Positions 53,911 to 63,421 are shown, counted from the first letter of the stretch. The stretch: DNA of 64,000 nt from Candidatus Binatia bacterium (GCA_029248525.1 JAQWJE010000057.1:90635-154634); one strand, 5' to 3'. The notes: a model not told the origin generated them from the sequence alone. Made by a program: numbers and translations.

Positions 53911-54996
53911 ATGGCAATTCGAACCGGAGTCTGGGGCATTGGAAATGTGGGTCGACCGGCCGTACGCGCCGTGGTCAGTCATGGCGAACTCGAGCTGGCG
54001 GCGGTAATGGTCTCATCGCCGGACAAGGACGGTCAGGATGCGGGTGGTCTGGTGGGTCTGGACCCGCTGGGCGTTCAGGCGACGCGCGACGTGGATCAGG
54101 CTCTGGCCGCCGGACTGGATGTGGTGGCTTATACGGCCAGCGGGGATATGCGGCCCGCCGAGGCTCTGGCGGATCTCGAGCGGCTTTTGCGCGCGGGCGT
54201 GGATGTTGTCTCGACGTCGTTCTATCCGCTGTTGCACCCGGACCTCTGCCCCGAGGAAGTGCGCGCCGCGATCGAGAGTGCCTGCCGAGAAGGGGATGCG
54301 TCGATTTTCGTCTCCGGGATGGATCCCGGATGGGTGATGGATGTATTGCCAATTTTACTGTCCGGGGTCGTGGCCGATATTCGCGAAATTCGCATGCAGG
54401 AATTGTTCAACTACGCTCTGTACCACCAGCCCGAGGCCGTGCGGGACCTGGCTGGTTTCGGCCAGCCGATGGATGCCACGCCGCCCATGTTGCTGGATTT
54501 CGGTTTGCAGATGGTCTGGGGCCCGATGTTGCGCTTGATCGCCGAAGCCCTTGGCGAGTCGTTGGATGCGGTCGAAACCGTAGTTGAGAAACGCGCGCTC
54601 GAGCGCGATGTCGAGGTGCCGGGCATGGGTCATTTTGCGGAAGGCACGCAGGGTGCCTTCCGCTTCGAGGTGCGCGGCATGGTCGACGGCACAGCCCGCA
54701 TTGTGGCCGAGCACGTGACACGCATCGATGATGCGTGCGCGCCCGAGTGGCCCTACCCACCCGAAGGCCAGGGTGCCCATCGCGTCCTGCTCGACGCGAA
54801 TCCGCATCTCGAACTTTCGCTGCATGCCGATGATCATTTCGAGACAGGAGCCGCTGCCGGCGGCAACGGGACTGCCGCAGCCCGCATGGTCAATGCGATT
54901 CCCGCCGTAGCAGCGGCTTCGGCAGGAATCCTGACGCCGCTGGATCTTCCGTCGCCGACCGGGCAGGGCCAGACCCGATGGCGAAAGGCGACGTGA
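53911..54996 (+). CDS. Dihydrodipicolinate-reductase-like NAD(P)-binding protein
   Basis: 361 aa. The N-terminal Rossmann motif is VWGIGNVGRPAVRAV (GxGxxG). ASGDMRPAEALADLERLLRAGVDVVSTSFYPL and GMDPGWVMDVLPILLSG fit a group of dehydrogenase-like proteins near dihydrodipicolinate reductase and diaminopimelate dehydrogenase. Lysine-pathway function is unlikely given the lipid-metabolism neighbours. Overlaps the next gene by 19 bases. Confidence 0.82.
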   Translation: MAIRTGVWGIGNVGRPAVRAVVSHGELELAAVMVSSPDKDGQDAGGLVGLDPLGVQATRDVDQALAAGLDVVAYTASGDMRPAEALADLERLLRAGVDVVSTSFYPLLHPDLCPEEVRAAIESACREGDASIFVSGMDPGWVMDVLPILLSGVVADIREIRMQELFNYALYHQPEAVRDLAGFGQPMDATPPMLLDFGLQMVWGPMLRLIAEALGESLDAVETVVEKRALERDVEVPGMGHFAEGTQGAFRFEVRGMVDGTARIVAEHVTRIDDACAPEWPYPPEGQGAHRVLLDANPHLELSLHADDHFETGAAAGGNGTAAARMVNAIPAVAAASAGILTPLDLPSPTGQGQTRWRKAT

Positions 54997-55601
54997 GTCG
55001 AGAACAGGACTCGTTGCGGGGGCCGTCTCGAGGTTCATTCATTGCTTCGCTGTCGGGCCCCGTGGACAAGGCCACCTATGATCGGCAAGCCGGTTGGCGC
55101 TGGGTTTCCTGGGGTCCTTGGGGCCGCGCCGAACGGTTCAGCAAGCTTGCGGCCTACCTGCTGGGCACCATCGCGCCGGCAGCTTTGTATCTCGACGGCA
55201 CCTGGAGCTTTGCCGGGGACCAGCCAACCACCACGACCATGCAGATCGCGGGATGGTTGATGCTGGTTGTGCTCACCCCATTGCAGATCCTCGACATTCG
55301 CGATCGTTGGTTGATGCGGGACTATCTGTCCAATCTGATCAGTATTCCGCGGACCCTGAGCCATCCCCTGATCGGGTTGTTGCTCCTCTACGCCGCCCCG
55401 ACCGCTTCCGTGCAGCGAGTTCTTGTCTCTTTCGCCGGAGTCCTTCTGGTTGCCCTTGTTTTTGAAGGAGTCTTCCTGCGCCGACATCTGGGCCGGGAGC
55501 ACCTTCATCCCGGGGGCATCTCGCAACCGGTCTTCTGGGTCTTCCTGGCCGGGTATATCGTGATCTATCTGGTCGTGCTTCTGGCAGGTTTTGGTTTCTG
55601 A
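54978..55601 (+). CDS. Membrane protein of unknown function
   Basis: 207 aa with about four to five transmembrane segments (LAAYLLGTIAPAALYL, IAGWLMLVVLTPLQIL, LIGLLLLYAAPTASV, VLVSFAGVLLVALVF, VFLAGYIVIYLVVLL). The N-terminal 40 residues are hydrophilic. It begins inside the dehydrogenase gene, so the two are coupled. No family recognised. Confidence 0.65.
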   Translation: MAKGDVSREQDSLRGPSRGSFIASLSGPVDKATYDRQAGWRWVSWGPWGRAERFSKLAAYLLGTIAPAALYLDGTWSFAGDQPTTTTMQIAGWLMLVVLTPLQILDIRDRWLMRDYLSNLISIPRTLSHPLIGLLLLYAAPTASVQRVLVSFAGVLLVALVFEGVFLRRHLGREHLHPGGISQPVFWVFLAGYIVIYLVVLLAGFGF

Positions 55602-55664
55602 ATCTGTACGAATTGCGTCACGACCACATTTGGAATCCGGGCCGATTCGTGACCAATAAACTGC

Positions 55665-56456
55665 ATGACGTCCACGCGCATGGATCGCCTGTACTGGGAT
55701 CGCCTTGCTTCGACGTATGATCAGGCGGTTCTGAGCTCTTTTGACGCCGATCTCTCCGGTATCATCGCACACCGCCTAGACGAACTTGCCGGGACCGAAA
55801 AGACGGCTATCGATCTGGGCTGTGGAGTCGGCAAGTACATCGGCCCACTCGCCGATCGTTTCGGTCAGGTCGTTGCCGTCGACCACTCCGAAGAGTTGCT
55901 GAAAATCGCCCGACATGAACACGGGCACCGCAGCCATGTCGACATCCGAATGCTTGATGCGGCCAAGGGGCGACCGACCACGATGGTCCGCGCCGATGTG
56001 GTTGTTTGTGCGAATGTGCTGATCATGGCCGACGAGGAGCTTCGCTCAGCGATCCTCGATACGGCTCGCAAATCGCTGGCGCCGAAGGGCCGGCTCGTGT
56101 TGGTGGTTCCCTCGCTGGAAAGTGCTCTCCTCGCCCATCGCCGTCTGGTCGAATGGTACGGTCGTGATGGCTCCGAGGATCCCGAGACGGATGCAGAAGA
56201 CGATGCGCGCGCGCCTTCGAAGCGCACCAGTCGGGAACTTTTGCGTGGCGTGATGCGAATCGACGGGGTGCCGACAAAGCATTACCTGGCCGAGGAGTTA
56301 AGCCTCATGCTGCAGGGCTCGCGTCTCCAGATCGAGCATCTCGACAAGGTGCCCTACGCTTGGGACAGCGAGTTCGGAGATGCTCCGCGATGGATGCGAG
56401 CACCGTACCCCTGGGACTGGCTGGTCGTCGCCAAACGCCTGCCGCGCAGACGTTGA
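55665..56456 (+). CDS. Class I SAM-dependent methyltransferase
   Basis: 263 aa. AIDLGCGVGKYIGPLADRFG is motif I and VVAVDHSEELL the acidic motif II. VVCANVLIMADEEL and LAPKGRLVLVVPSLES are motifs IV and V. An inserted acidic stretch (EDPETDAEDDARAPSK) and a C-terminal part follow. The acceptor is unknown. It could begin at the ATG at 55680 instead of 55665. Confidence 0.87.
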   Translation: MTSTRMDRLYWDRLASTYDQAVLSSFDADLSGIIAHRLDELAGTEKTAIDLGCGVGKYIGPLADRFGQVVAVDHSEELLKIARHEHGHRSHVDIRMLDAAKGRPTTMVRADVVVCANVLIMADEELRSAILDTARKSLAPKGRLVLVVPSLESALLAHRRLVEWYGRDGSEDPETDAEDDARAPSKRTSRELLRGVMRIDGVPTKHYLAEELSLMLQGSRLQIEHLDKVPYAWDSEFGDAPRWMRAPYPWDWLVVAKRLPRRR

Positions 56457-56497
56457 CTGGATAACGAGCGAATTGGTGGGGCAGCCCGGCGGGATCG

Positions 56498-57193
56498 CTA
56501 GCGCTTCTCCCAGGTCGAGTCGACCTCGCCGCGGATCGCCACCACGGTGGTGCTGCCGTCGGCGTCGAGCAGCAATTCCTCGGTGAGGACGCGGTTGCTG
56601 TAGGTCCATCCCTCGGGTGGGATGAGGTAGGAGAGGGCGTCGGGGTCCAGATAGTTGACTCGATACGGGTCGTTGGGGTCGATTCCGTGGACAAAGAGAA
56701 CGAAGACGTTGCCGTCGGGATCGGTCAGTTCATGGACGAGGGCTGTTGGCGGAAAGCGTAGCAGGGTGTCGCGCATCACCTGAGCTTCAACGACGACACC
56801 CATGGCTCCGATCTCGATGATCCGGGCGTCGACGTTTTTCACAATCAGCAGATATTCGTTGCCGGGAATTTCGGGAACGAAATCCATTGAGTCTGGAACC
56901 CCTTCGAAGGAGGGGCGACTGCGCATTTCGCCGGTGGGGATCAAGATCTGTGTGGGCCCCTTGGTCCAACCTGGGGGTGGCACGATGGCTTGAATTTGCT
57001 CCCAGGTGCATTCGCGGCACTCGTAGCCGAGCTGGGCAAACGGGTTCTCGCCGGTCGACTGCATCATTTTGTGCGTGAAGTTCGACTGCATTCCGGCCAG
57101 AGGATCGGCCTCGGAACCGCTGTCGCCGCAGCCGCCAGTGACAAGAGCGATGGTCAGGGCCACGGCCCATAGATATTTTTCTGTTGATCTCAT
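56498..57193 (-). CDS. Lipoprotein of unknown function
   Basis: 231 aa from the ATG at 57193, with GGGGAGG 9 bases upstream. The signal sequence ends TGGC, a lipobox. CRECTWEQIQAIVPPPGW, then PDGNVFVLFVHGIDP and DALSYLIPPEGWTYSNRVLTEELL are rich in beta strands. It is probably an envelope protein. No family recognised. Confidence 0.72.
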   Translation of the reverse strand: MRSTEKYLWAVALTIALVTGGCGDSGSEADPLAGMQSNFTHKMMQSTGENPFAQLGYECRECTWEQIQAIVPPPGWTKGPTQILIPTGEMRSRPSFEGVPDSMDFVPEIPGNEYLLIVKNVDARIIEIGAMGVVVEAQVMRDTLLRFPPTALVHELTDPDGNVFVLFVHGIDPNDPYRVNYLDPDALSYLIPPEGWTYSNRVLTEELLLDADGSTTVVAIRGEVDSTWEKR

Positions 57194-57323
57194 CGACCCG
57201 AACCTCCCCAAATGAACAGCGCATATCGGAGCATGTCCTTGATACGGCGTATCAAGTTGGGCCGAAGGGGGTCAACCCGTTTCGTTCCAAGAGGGGCAAA
57301 GGTTTCGCTTACGACCGCTTGCT

Positions 57324-58766
57324 TCAGTCCAGCAGGCTTGGTGGGGCGCTCAGGAACGCCGCCGAAGCCGAACCATAAGGCGCGGCATTCAGGGGTGGGC
57401 AGGGATCTGGCTGTCCAGAATTCTTGACCCCCATGAAACGGGACGTCGAGTCGTTCTTGCTGGCGGGATCTCGAGCTTCCGCTGCGGCGCAGAAAACCTC
57501 GCCCGTGCCGAGTCGAAGACGCAAGGCCATTTCGCCCTGGGGAGCCTCCTCAAGTGTATAGAGTCCCGCCCCTTTGCCGGAGATGGTCAGCGTGCCGTTG
57601 CGCAGCGAAACCTTGTTGATCGGGCCTTCGCTCAGCTGGGAATCCTTGTAGCGATAGCCCGGGCGTGAGGTCGAGCCGCTGCGTTCCCAGCGCGTCGCCG
57701 GCAGGTCGAGTTCCACGGCGTCGCTCAGGTCACCCGCGGTGGGATAGATGGTGAGTGTGGCGCCGCCTCCACTGTTGCCCGACGAGGTCGGATCGCCTTC
57801 ACTGCCGAACTCGGGCACGACCAGGCCGGAGGGGCTGCCGCGGTAGGCAGACGAGCGGAAGGAGAAGCGACGTTTACGCGGATCGCTCGGGTTGGAGCGA
57901 TCGTCCTTCATCTGGAAACGGGTTGCACGTATAGGGGCGATCTCCGGTTCGGGCCCATACTTGTCCCGGTATTCCTCCATGATGTCGTGGGCGATGCCTT
58001 GCAGGTCGACGCTCCAGCCGTGATCCCAGGAATAGTTCAGCAGATCGACGCCATAGATGGCGTCGATCCAGACCAGTCGACCGAGATCCCTGAGAATATG
58101 CCCCGGATGACCTTTGGCATCGGTGAAAATCGATGAGCTGGCGTTGCCGGTTAGATTGATTCCGGGAAGGTTGCCGTCGGCCCAAAGGCGTCGCAATTCG
58201 ATCGCACTTTGTCCGTAGGGGATCGTGAAGATTTCGCTGTCCGGATAAAGTTCGCGCAGGCTGCCCATGAAGTCCTGCCAGAGGGTGTCCCGGCCGGCCA
58301 TCCAGATGTTGATATAATCCTCGTCGCTATAGTTCTGCGGGTAATCCAGCCAGGGAAGGCCGACGGAAAAGATCGTATCCGAGTTGTTGGTCTGAGCGTA
58401 GTCGAACCAAAGCTCATATCCCTCGGTGGTTGAATAGGTGGGCTCGTAGGTCATGCCGAACAACTCGATTTCGCCGGTATCGAGTGCGGCCTGGATCTGC
58501 GTGCGCTTGCTGGCATTGTTCCACAAGGCCATCGGTGCGCCGCCCGAGCCGCCGCTGAACACCACGACTTGGGTGTGTTCGGCGATCCCGGCTCGTTCCG
58601 TATGATCGGGCATTCCGTCAGCAAAGGGTCGGAAAAAGCTGTGACCCATAAACAACGAACTGTAACCATTTTCCTGCGACGCGTTGGCCGCGGGAGCTGT
58701 CCCCATCGTTAGAGCGAGCACCGAAAGCAGCATCGAGAAACGGAAAAGCTGAGAGATCTTGGTCAT
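57324..58766 (-). CDS. Exported protein with a shared C-terminal beta module
   Basis: 480 aa from the ATG at 58766, followed by a signal peptide ending PAANA. The first half begins SSLFMGHSFFRPFADG, has Asp, His and Ser positions that could suit an SGNH-like hydrolase, and later LTGNASSSIFTDAKGHPGHILRDLGRLVWI; the enzyme activity is not proven. The last 140 residues (KDDRSNPSDPRKRRFSFRSS, then PGYRYKDSQL, KVSLRNGTLTISGKG and LRLGTGEVFCAA) form a beta-rich module similar to the C-terminus of the protease at 8453-10384. Confidence 0.72.
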   Translation of the reverse strand: MTKISQLFRFSMLLSVLALTMGTAPAANASQENGYSSLFMGHSFFRPFADGMPDHTERAGIAEHTQVVVFSGGSGGAPMALWNNASKRTQIQAALDTGEIELFGMTYEPTYSTTEGYELWFDYAQTNNSDTIFSVGLPWLDYPQNYSDEDYINIWMAGRDTLWQDFMGSLRELYPDSEIFTIPYGQSAIELRRLWADGNLPGINLTGNASSSIFTDAKGHPGHILRDLGRLVWIDAIYGVDLLNYSWDHGWSVDLQGIAHDIMEEYRDKYGPEPEIAPIRATRFQMKDDRSNPSDPRKRRFSFRSSAYRGSPSGLVVPEFGSEGDPTSSGNSGGGATLTIYPTAGDLSDAVELDLPATRWERSGSTSRPGYRYKDSQLSEGPINKVSLRNGTLTISGKGAGLYTLEEAPQGEMALRLRLGTGEVFCAAAEARDPASKNDSTSRFMGVKNSGQPDPCPPLNAAPYGSASAAFLSAPPSLLD

Positions 58767-58879
58767 AGGTATAAACCCTAGTTCGGATGCAGCTCCAAAG
58801 TCAAATTCGGGATCTGCGATCTGCAAGATTCTTGTGCGGCGGCTTGACGGGTAAACAATCCTTAGGGCAAAAGTCCGTT

Positions 58880-59341
58880 ATGATGAGGATTTCCAGAAAG
58901 CTGATCGTCGGGGGAATGCTGTCCGTTTTCGTGGGGCTTTCAAGCGGTTGCGCCGGAGGACCGCTGGGTCCATTTCCTGGAGGTCGTTTACAGGGAGTGC
59001 CGGCTGTCCGCGCGGCGGATTGGGCCGGGATTGGCGAGTCCGAGATCTGCGAAATCGAAACGAATCCAAAGGAGCCGTATTCGGTTACGGTATCCTGCAC
59101 GTTGGTGGATGGTCAGATGTATGTAAATGCCGGTGGCCGCGAGAGCCCGTGGGCGGCGAATGTCATCGCCGACCCGAATGTCCGGCTTCGCCTCGACGGA
59201 AAAATTTATCCGGTTCGGGCAGTCCGGGTCGAGGATAAGGAAGAGATCGCTCGTTTTGGCAAAGTCTGGACGAGTCAAGGCTTCTTCTTGCGCGATCCTA
59301 CCCAGTTTTCCGAAGTTTGGCTTTTTCGTCTGGTCCCCTGA
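58880..59341 (+). CDS. Small lipoprotein, paralog of the gene at 61120-61617
   Basis: 153 aa from the ATG at 58880. The lipobox is LSSGC. GPLGPFPGGRLQG and the later IADPNVRLRLDGKIYPVRAVRVEDKEE are shared with the 165-aa protein at 61120-61617 (GPLGPIPGGRMSG; LADPRVRIRSQGRI; VRIED). The fold looks like a split barrel, perhaps distantly related to pyridoxamine-phosphate-oxidase-like proteins, but that is a guess. Divergent from the neighbouring exported protein. Confidence 0.7.
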   Translation: MMRISRKLIVGGMLSVFVGLSSGCAGGPLGPFPGGRLQGVPAVRAADWAGIGESEICEIETNPKEPYSVTVSCTLVDGQMYVNAGGRESPWAANVIADPNVRLRLDGKIYPVRAVRVEDKEEIARFGKVWTSQGFFLRDPTQFSEVWLFRLVP

Positions 59342-59474
59342 GACAGGTCTTGTTACCTGCCATCGCCACGGCGTCTGAGTTGGCAGTCCGGGGTCTCTGT
59401 TCGTAAGCGGGAGCGGTTCGTTAATGGCACCAAGGCTCAGCTGGTGGAGAGCCAACCCGCCTGAGGGCCCGGGT

Positions 59475-60380
59475 TCATTCTGTACTGAAGTAGGCAAGCG
59501 CTGCCCGGGCGACCGGTTCGCCATATTCTTGCACGAAGTGGCCTGCGTCGGAAACCTTGATCGGCTCGGGGCACCCTCGAATGATGCCGCGGAGTTCCTG
59601 CATGACAGCCTCGCCTAAAACAGCATCGCGCATCCCGATAGCCATGAAGCTCTTGCCCGACCATTCGTTGCGAAAAAACGCGCGCGCGCGTTTCGTATAT
59701 TCGATGCCCGCCATGCCCGGCTCGACCGGAACCAGCTGCGGGAAACGCCGGACGCCGGCCTTGTAGCGCGCATCGGGAAAGGGCGCGTCATAGGCCAGCG
59801 CATCCATCAGGTTGTTCTGCGCCAATGCATCGGTGGCGATCAGTCCGGCGACGGGAATGTCGGGGGCGGCAGCAGCAAAACCTTTCCAGGCCGCAAACCC
59901 GTCGGAGACAAACTCGCCGATCGGCAATGCCGTGTTCATGACGATCAACCGCTCGAACCGCTCCTGCATCTCCATCGGTAATGTCAGACCGATGATGCCC
60001 CCCCAATCCTGACAGACCAGGGTGATTCTGCGCAGGTCCAGACGCTCGATCAGTCGCAGCAGGCTGTTGCGATGAAAATCAATCGTATAGGTGGCGTCCT
60101 CGACAGGTTTGTCCGAGCGACCGAAGCCGAAAAAATCCGGCACCACGGCGCGGTGGCCGGCCTCGAGTAATACCGGCAGCATCTTGCGATAGAGATAGCC
60201 CCAGGTCGGCTCGCCGTGCAGGCAGAGAAAGACATGGTCGGCGTCCGTCGGGCCCTCGTCGACCCAGGCCATCCGCAAGCCTTCGTATCCGGTCAGGTCG
60301 TCGGCGTAGCGAGGCTCCCAGGGAAATCCCGGTAGCAGGGCGAAACGTTCCTCCGGTGTGCGCAAGGCTTCGATGGTCAT
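59475..60380 (-). CDS. Haloalkane dehalogenase
   Basis: 301 aa from the ATG at 60380, with GAGGACA 6 bases upstream and an ATGA overlap with the gene before. HGEPTW at 55-60 is the oxyanion-hole region; CQDWGG (D125-W126) is the nucleophile and halide-binding Trp; FAAWKGF has a second Trp; and DAGHFVQEYGEP holds the catalytic His. The pattern is closest to the DhlA-type subgroup. It cleaves carbon-halogen bonds to alcohol and halide. The start overlaps with the upstream unknown gene. Confidence 0.9.
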   Translation of the reverse strand: MTIEALRTPEERFALLPGFPWEPRYADDLTGYEGLRMAWVDEGPTDADHVFLCLHGEPTWGYLYRKMLPVLLEAGHRAVVPDFFGFGRSDKPVEDATYTIDFHRNSLLRLIERLDLRRITLVCQDWGGIIGLTLPMEMQERFERLIVMNTALPIGEFVSDGFAAWKGFAAAAPDIPVAGLIATDALAQNNLMDALAYDAPFPDARYKAGVRRFPQLVPVEPGMAGIEYTKRARAFFRNEWSGKSFMAIGMRDAVLGEAVMQELRGIIRGCPEPIKVSDAGHFVQEYGEPVARAALAYFSTE

Positions 60381-60991
60381 GGTCTGTCCTCTACAGGGCC
60401 CTGAAAACTGCGCATCCTCTGGCTGAACCAGAAATACGCATCTGTCGGCGTGGGAAGCCGCACGACCCAAGGTTCCTTCAGGTGTACCTTTTCGATGACG
60501 CCACCTTCGGGCAGGACGAGCTGATCATCTTCGGTCTCGTCGCCCACCAGTTCCACATAATCGCCGTGAGGCAGACGCAGGATCGAGACATCGCGTCCGG
60601 CCTCGAAGCCGATCACGTGGGCCTTGTCGACCGACACGCGTGCCGGAGCGTCGGGGACGTCAGGTGGGGTGATTTTCTGCGGTGTGGCGACGTTGATCCA
60701 TTCCCGGCCGCCGATCTCGCGCTGCAGGACGGGTTGGTCAGGTGCTCCCGGTGACCATAGAAAGACGGCGCGATCCATAGGTGCGCGGCCAATACCAACC
60801 TTTTTCAGCGGTTGCTCAACGGCAAGGCCGTCGAACTCTGCGCGCGTGACCGGCGAAGTCGACATCCACACCAAACCGGTTGCCGTGTCGGAAACTTCCA
60901 TGAAGAGATCCCGACCGCCGCCCACCGCGAAGGCGCCCGGGCCGAGATGCTCCCGAATCGATTTATCCAGCTCCATTGCTTTTTCGTCCAT
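60377..60991 (-). CDS. Protein of unknown function coupled to the dehalogenase
   Basis: 204 aa from the ATG at 60991 (GGGGAAAG upstream). The protein is rich in beta strands and Pro, with DKSIREHLGPGAFAVGGG at the start and LVGDETEDDQLVLPEGGVIEKV in the middle. There is no signal peptide. The 4-base overlap with the dehalogenase start suggests a shared process, perhaps a cupin-like binding function, but no family is recognised. Confidence 0.7.
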   Translation of the reverse strand: MDEKAMELDKSIREHLGPGAFAVGGGRDLFMEVSDTATGLVWMSTSPVTRAEFDGLAVEQPLKKVGIGRAPMDRAVFLWSPGAPDQPVLQREIGGREWINVATPQKITPPDVPDAPARVSVDKAHVIGFEAGRDVSILRLPHGDYVELVGDETEDDQLVLPEGGVIEKVHLKEPWVVRLPTPTDAYFWFSQRMRSFQGPVEDRP

Positions 60992-61119
60992 TGGTTCTTT
61001 CCCCTTGGATGAAGTCGGCTCGACTGTTGGGTTGTCCGAGACCATCGGGGTCTCGGATGTGCACGGCCATGCCTTGATTCGATACCGATAAACGATTTCT
61101 CAATCGGCGGTCGAGGGAC

Positions 61120-61617
61120 TCAGCTACAGGTTGCGCGTGGGTCCACGCGGAACAGCCACACGGAGCCGTCGTCTTCCCCCCCACCGCTGGGCAGTGGATA
61201 GATCTTGGCCAACTCGGCGCGGACCCGTCCGCGAGTGGCCTGGTCCTCGATGCGCACGAGGCATCCTTCCTGAATCCGTCCCTGACTGCGGATACGAACG
61301 CGCGGGTCGGCGAGTGTGACCTGGGTCCACCGACGCTCGGCACCGTTGCCTGAGGGGATATAGAGGTTCCCGTCGAGCACGGCACGCCAGACCGTCAGCG
61401 ACCAGGGTTTCTCGGGGCGCACCTCGATCGCGATTTCCTCCTCCACGCCGCTCCAATCAAAGGGCTGGTCGCTATCGACCACGGGGCCACTCATCCGGCC
61501 CCCGGGGATCGGCCCCAGCGGCCCGTCCATGAAGTAGCCCCCGAAAGAGTCGAGCAGGAATACCCCGAGTACGAGCGTGATCAGTGCGATCCCGATCCAT
61601 TTCAGTACCTTCTTCAT
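61120..61617 (-). CDS. Membrane-anchored paralog of the gene at 58880-59341
   Basis: 165 aa from the ATG at 61617 (GGGAGGG upstream). A single N-terminal transmembrane helix (WIGIALITLVLGVFLL) replaces the lipobox of its paralog. GPLGPIPGGRMSG, then a Pro/Trp-containing segment and LADPRVRIRSQGRI match. The two genes flank the dehalogenase operon in opposite orientations. Unknown function. Confidence 0.75.
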   Translation of the reverse strand: MKKVLKWIGIALITLVLGVFLLDSFGGYFMDGPLGPIPGGRMSGPVVDSDQPFDWSGVEEEIAIEVRPEKPWSLTVWRAVLDGNLYIPSGNGAERRWTQVTLADPRVRIRSQGRIQEGCLVRIEDQATRGRVRAELAKIYPLPSGGGEDDGSVWLFRVDPRATCS

Positions 61618-61730
61618 CCGCAGGCCCTCCCGGCAGGAAGTCTCGGCACCATGCCAAGTCTCAGCACGATGCCGCACGCCTGTGCCGCGCGCAAACCGCC
61701 GCGGATCTGGGCTTTGGTGATCGTTGCGCC

Positions 61731-62849
61731 CTAATGCTCGTGCTGGTCCGACTCATAGTGCTGGCGCAGCAAGTCGCGTCCGAAGTCTCGCGTCGGGTCG
61801 CGCCAGAGGGTATGAATATGCTCGCCGTCTCCCGTGGTGTTGTCGAATTCGATGAGAACCGTAGGGCCGTGCACGCGGTAGTACATCTCGGCGCCGGGCG
61901 TGGTCGAGCCGGCCCAGGAAAAGTGAATGGAGTCGATCCCTGCGGCCTCCAGTCGCGCCTTTTCGCGGGCCGCAAGCCCGGGCGCGACGTTGCCGAAATA
62001 GGTTTCCAATAATGCCATCAAGCGTTTTTTTTGCGCATCGCCCAAATCGGCTCCCGCGATTCCAACTCGAGGCAGGTTGGGGTCGACGCGTTCGCCGCTG
62101 CCGACAAAGAGGCCGCGGTCCAGTTGCAGCGCGAGCGTGGCCTTCTCGCGTTGGAGGTCGTCGAGAGATTCGTAGAGCTCGCGAGCGCGATCTTCCTCGT
62201 CGGCCAATACTCGCAGTCCCACCGGCCCGCCGACGCCACCTTGGGGAATGCTGCGCGGTTCCGCACCGAGGAAAAACGGAGTGGGCGAGACGCCACCTTC
62301 GAGAGTCGTAAAATTCAGGGAGAGATGATGGCCGTCAAAGCGGTAGCCCCATGGCTGATCGTGAACGGGGTCTCCGTAGAGCGACAGAAAGTAGGCCTTG
62401 TCACCGCCTTCGCCGAAAAGACCGATGGCGACTGTCCGGTACCAGGCCTCCTGGCGTTTGACCTCGGCCTCGAGTGCGCGCACCTCGTCTGCCTTGCGAA
62501 GCCCGGTTGTCCCGAGCGATGCCGAAAGCAACTCGGTGAGCTTGGCCTGCGAGGGGTCACTCATATCGGCCATCTCAAGCCCCTCGAGCAAGAACGGAGC
62601 GAGCCGGAGATCATATCGCTCGGTGTCGGCGAATTTGTAGGACGCCTGCTCGCGTTGATCTGTGGGCAAGGATTCTTGCAGAGTTTTAGCCGCACTGGTC
62701 ATGGCGTATGCCGTGGCTTCGATTTTCGAGGCGGCGTGTGTGGCGGTTCCGGGAAGCACCCAACCCGACAGCAGAGCGCAGGCAACGAGAAGACGGATTT
62801 GTCGGGACGAGGGGGTTTGACTCGGACGATTTCTTTCGGGGGAATTCAT
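61731..62849 (-). CDS. Exported DUF3500 protein
   Basis: 372 aa with a signal peptide ending THAAS. FADTERYDLRLAPF, YGDPVHDQPWGYRFDGHHLSLNFT, FFLGAEP and TPGAEMYYRVHGPTVLIEFDNT are DUF3500 motifs. The C-terminal HIHTLWRDPTRDFGRDLLRQHY is typical. The role of the family is not established. It contains a His-rich end (DQHEH). Confidence 0.85.
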   Translation of the reverse strand: MNSPERNRPSQTPSSRQIRLLVACALLSGWVLPGTATHAASKIEATAYAMTSAAKTLQESLPTDQREQASYKFADTERYDLRLAPFLLEGLEMADMSDPSQAKLTELLSASLGTTGLRKADEVRALEAEVKRQEAWYRTVAIGLFGEGGDKAYFLSLYGDPVHDQPWGYRFDGHHLSLNFTTLEGGVSPTPFFLGAEPRSIPQGGVGGPVGLRVLADEEDRARELYESLDDLQREKATLALQLDRGLFVGSGERVDPNLPRVGIAGADLGDAQKKRLMALLETYFGNVAPGLAAREKARLEAAGIDSIHFSWAGSTTPGAEMYYRVHGPTVLIEFDNTTGDGEHIHTLWRDPTRDFGRDLLRQHYESDQHEH

Positions 62850-63016
62850 AGGCAGCTTCTTTGCCTATTCCTCTGCTTGGGGTCAACGTGTCTCCCCGCG
62901 GGTGGTGGCATAGGGTTCCGAGACCTCGAGCACAACGTACTGGGTTGCAATCTCGGCAGCCAGAATGTCGCGAAAATTCTCAACGATAACCATTGCGGGG
63001 CGCGCGGTTCGGAAAA

Positions 63017-63421
63017 CTAGGCGTTCGATTCTTTTCTTTGCATGATCAACCAGAAGGCGATCAGCTGCAGGATCAGCATCCCGGAGAAATGCCAGATGTT
63101 GATGGGTACGCCGAGCGGCATCGGCTCCACGCCGCCTTCTCCCAGAAAGACTCCCCCGTACAGAGGCATCGTGATGCCCGAGATTTGGTAGCCGACCAGA
63201 ATGCATAAACTGATCAAGGCGGGGAACAACTCATTGCCCCTCACCCACAGATAATACATGCCCAGAAAAAACAGCAGCGCGTTGGTCGCCAACATCCAGG
63301 CCAGATGGGCGCGCGCATGGGCATCCCAGAGGTCATTGAAAAGGTGCGAACTGCTGACGTCTATGAAAACCGGCAGAAGTGCTCCGCCAAACAACGCAAT
63401 CGAGGTCAGAATCCTGCTCAT
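63017..63421 (-). CDS. Small membrane protein, four or five helices
   Basis: 134 aa from the ATG at 63421, with GGAGGG 3 bases upstream and an ATGA overlap with the upstream gene's stop. Segments ILTSIALFGGALLPVFI, HLAWMLATNALLFFLGMYYLW, LISLCILVGYQISGI and FSGMLILQLIAFWLIM are hydrophobic. No family recognised. Last gene of a run of small membrane proteins. Confidence 0.65.
   Translation of the reverse strand: MSRILTSIALFGGALLPVFIDVSSSHLFNDLWDAHARAHLAWMLATNALLFFLGMYYLWVRGNELFPALISLCILVGYQISGITMPLYGGVFLGEGGVEPMPLGVPINIWHFSGMLILQLIAFWLIMQRKESNA

Noticed and set aside
62883..63206. Minus-strand frame of 107 codons before the DUF3500 gene
   Set aside because: Most of it overlaps the small membrane-protein gene at 63017-63421 in another frame on the same strand, and it lacks a ribosome-binding site or known motif.
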